A DNA stretch of 8,962 nt from an uncultured Pseudomonadota bacterium (GTDB taxonomy: Bacteria > Desulfobacterota_B > Binatia > UBA9968): positions 1 through 8,962 of the forward strand of contig CAMLCX010000172.1 of assembly GCA_946478635.1 (NCBI GenBank), read 5' to 3'. A program made the translations under genes and the position numbers. A model generated the notes under the pieces. That model was not told where the DNA came from. It was given only the letters and a program-made list of their open reading frames with translations, and ran no database searches. Below are positions 7,583 through 8,962 of the stretch, in pieces. How positions within the stretch are numbered: the stretch's first letter is position 1; each line of letters starts with the position of its first letter.

Positions 7583-8608
7583 ATGATCATTGATTTTCAG
7601 GCGCACGTATTTCCCGAGCCTTACATCGCCGAGATGAAGCGGCTCGACGGAGCGGTGGTTCTCGAAGAGCCGGACCCGCATAGCGGCATGATATACTTCT
7701 ACGACAAAGCGCTCAAATGCCGCATCAACACCGCGACATTTCAGGGGCGGGACATCGAACGGCGCCTCGATCATATGGATCGCTTGGGTATCGATATCCA
7801 TATACTGACGATTCCCGCTCCGGGCGCAGACCGCTTCGAGGGGCAAGGAGCCATTGAGATTGCGCGGATCGCCAACGACGCCATCGCCGCGATCGCGCGC
7901 CAGCATCCGAAGCGCTTCATCGGATTTTTCACATTGCCGACCTGCAACATCAAGGCATCACTCGACGAGCTCGAGAGGGCGGTCAACGATCTCGGTCTGC
8001 GCGGTTTTGGGTGTTTCGCCAATTTGAATGGCCAGGCGCTCGACCGCGAAGAGCTTTTTCCGCTTTACGAGCGCCTGGCGAAGTACAAGCTGCCGGTTTA
8101 CATCCATCCGACCGCGCCATTGGCGACGGAGGCGGTGGGCATCGATATCATGCCGACGCTCATCTTCGGCTGGGCTTTCGACAGCACCGTGGGAATGACA
8201 CGCCTGGTCTACGGACGCGTGTTGGAGCGCTTCCCGGAAATCAATTGGGTGGTCGCCGACGTCGGCGGCGTGCTGGCATTCTTCGCGCAGCGGGCGATCA
8301 ACATCTATTCCGGCAGGACCGAGGAAATCCGTCATAAGTATGGGCTGACGGAGAATCCGCTGGATACCTTCCGGCGTTTTTACGTGGATACCGCGGACCA
8401 TCCGGCTTCGACGCTGCGATGTGTCAGGGATTTTTTCACGGCGGAGCGTATGGTTCTCGGCACGAATTATCCCTATGGCCCCGAAGAAGGGTGCGTGTTG
8501 GTGAAAAATAGTCTGAAAGCAATTGAAGGTCTGGAATTGAGCGCGATCGACAGAGAGAAAATTCTCGGCGGCAATGCGGCGAGAATCCTTGGAATAGGAG
8601 CAGCATGA
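7583..8608 (+). CDS. ACMSD-like amidohydrolase-2 family protein with altered metal site
   Basis: A 341-residue TIM-barrel protein related to 2-amino-3-carboxymuconate-6-semialdehyde decarboxylase (ACMSD) and other amidohydrolase-2 enzymes. Typical marks: MIIDFQAHVFPE at the N-terminus, RRLDHMDRLGIDIHILTIP, KRFIGFFTLP, LPVYIHPT, VYGRVLERFPEINWVVADVGG, and GTNYPYGPE near the end. Compared with ACMSD, the first His of HxH is Gln6 (His8 kept), His175 is kept, the catalytic His before GG is Asp226, and the final metal Asp is Asn295. Three of five classical active-site residues are therefore changed while the fold motifs are intact, so this may be a pseudoenzyme, a subunit, or an enzyme with a different metal or chemistry. 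There is no signal peptide. The start has only a weak AAGGT site 14 nt upstream. Its stop overlaps the GGT-like start (ATGA). The substrate is unknown. Confidence 0.88.
   Translation: MIIDFQAHVFPEPYIAEMKRLDGAVVLEEPDPHSGMIYFYDKALKCRINTATFQGRDIERRLDHMDRLGIDIHILTIPAPGADRFEGQGAIEIARIANDAIAAIARQHPKRFIGFFTLPTCNIKASLDELERAVNDLGLRGFGCFANLNGQALDREELFPLYERLAKYKLPVYIHPTAPLATEAVGIDIMPTLIFGWAFDSTVGMTRLVYGRVLERFPEINWVVADVGGVLAFFAQRAINIYSGRTEEIRHKYGLTENPLDTFRRFYVDTADHPASTLRCVRDFFTAERMVLGTNYPYGPEEGCVLVKNSLKAIEGLELSAIDREKILGGNAARILGIGAA
8595..8600 (+). promoter_or_regulatory. Ribosome binding site of the GGT-like gene
   Basis: TAGGAG lies in the last codons of the second amidohydrolase, 4 nt before the ATG at 8605. 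Spacing is short but usable. Together with the ATGA stop-start overlap it points to translational coupling. Confidence 0.55.
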
Positions 8609-8962
8609 ATTTTGCCAAAGCGGCGCGGCCGGTAATCATGGGCCAGAACGGCGTGGTCTCGTCCGGGCATCAACTGGCGTCTCTGGCGGGTGTCAAAATT
8701 TTGCAGGAGGGCGGCAACGCGGTGGACGCCGCTCTCGCGGCGGCCTTCGTCTCGGCCGTCGTGAAACCGGAAACGAGCGGGCCCGGCGGCGATCTTTTTG
8801 CGCTGGTTTTTATGAGAAAGACTGGCAGGGTCGAAGCGCTCAACTCCAGCGGTCCGGCGCCGGCCAAGGCGAGCATCGAATATTTTCACGAGCATGGGCT
8901 CAAAAAAATTCCACAGTTCGGTCCGCTTAGCATCGCCGTGCCCGGCGCGGTGGACGGCTGGC
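8605..8962 (+). CDS. Gamma-glutamyltransferase-family protein, N-terminal part (3' end outside window)
   Basis: The first 119 residues of a GGT-family (PF01019, Ntn-hydrolase) protein, which typically transfers or hydrolyses gamma-glutamyl groups or deacylates related compounds after self-cleavage at a Thr located beyond this window. Family marks: GVVSSGHQLASLAGVKIL, EGGNAVDAALAAAF, SGPGGDLFALVF, and SIAVPGAVDGW at the edge. There is no hydrophobic signal peptide (it begins MNFAKAARPVIM), so it is likely cytoplasmic, unlike E. coli GGT. The Arg that binds the glutamate carboxylate in E. coli GGT (Arg114, in the FREKAP stretch) aligns with Ser82 here (NSSGPAPA), which suggests a YwrD-like or acylase-like branch and a substrate other than glutathione. 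The start ATG overlaps the stop of the preceding amidohydrolase by 4 nt (ATGA). The frame is open to the window end. Confidence 0.92.
   Translation, partial: MNFAKAARPVIMGQNGVVSSGHQLASLAGVKILQEGGNAVDAALAAAFVSAVVKPETSGPGGDLFALVFMRKTGRVEALNSSGPAPAKASIEYFHEHGLKKIPQFGPLSIAVPGAVDGW

Overview
The window reads as a chromosomal segment of a GC-rich, uncultured-type bacterium. All nine recognisable genes lie on the + strand, are tightly packed and have almost no non-coding DNA between them (largest gap 29 bp). The order nadC-birA-coaX next to valS, followed by an EF-G paralogue and two amidohydrolase-2 family genes, fits deltaproteobacterial-like lineages or their relatives (Desulfobacterota, Binatota, NC10/Methylomirabilota, Tectomicrobia). 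This placement is inferred from gene content only and is weak at phylum level.

Region 1 (1-4167) is housekeeping. It holds the 3' part of valS (valyl-tRNA synthetase), then nadC (NAD synthesis), birA (biotin-protein ligase without the DNA-binding domain) and coaX (type III pantothenate kinase, first step of CoA synthesis). nadC and birA overlap by 14 nt, and birA and coaX are 11 nt apart, so this looks like one cofactor transcript (NAD, biotin attachment, CoA) behind a tRNA synthetase.

Region 2 (4168-6534) opens with a strong Shine-Dalgarno and encodes a full-length EF-G-like GTPase of the divergent EF-G2 type, with Tyr in place of the catalytic His in the G3 motif. A 72-residue protein with two CxxC pairs follows 13 nt later.

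Region 3 (6535-8962) looks catabolic or accessory. It holds two amidohydrolase-2 (PF04909) TIM-barrel proteins from different subgroups and the start of a gamma-glutamyltransferase-family gene that overlaps the second amidohydrolase by ATGA. The second amidohydrolase has lost three of the five classical active-site residues, which is the most unusual feature here. The substrate of this module cannot be read from the sequence.

I saw no RNA gene, mobile element, CRISPR array, convincing terminator or promoter. No obviously new defence or mobile system is present. The best leads are the amidohydrolase pair with its GGT-like partner, and the EF-G2/zinc-ribbon pair.
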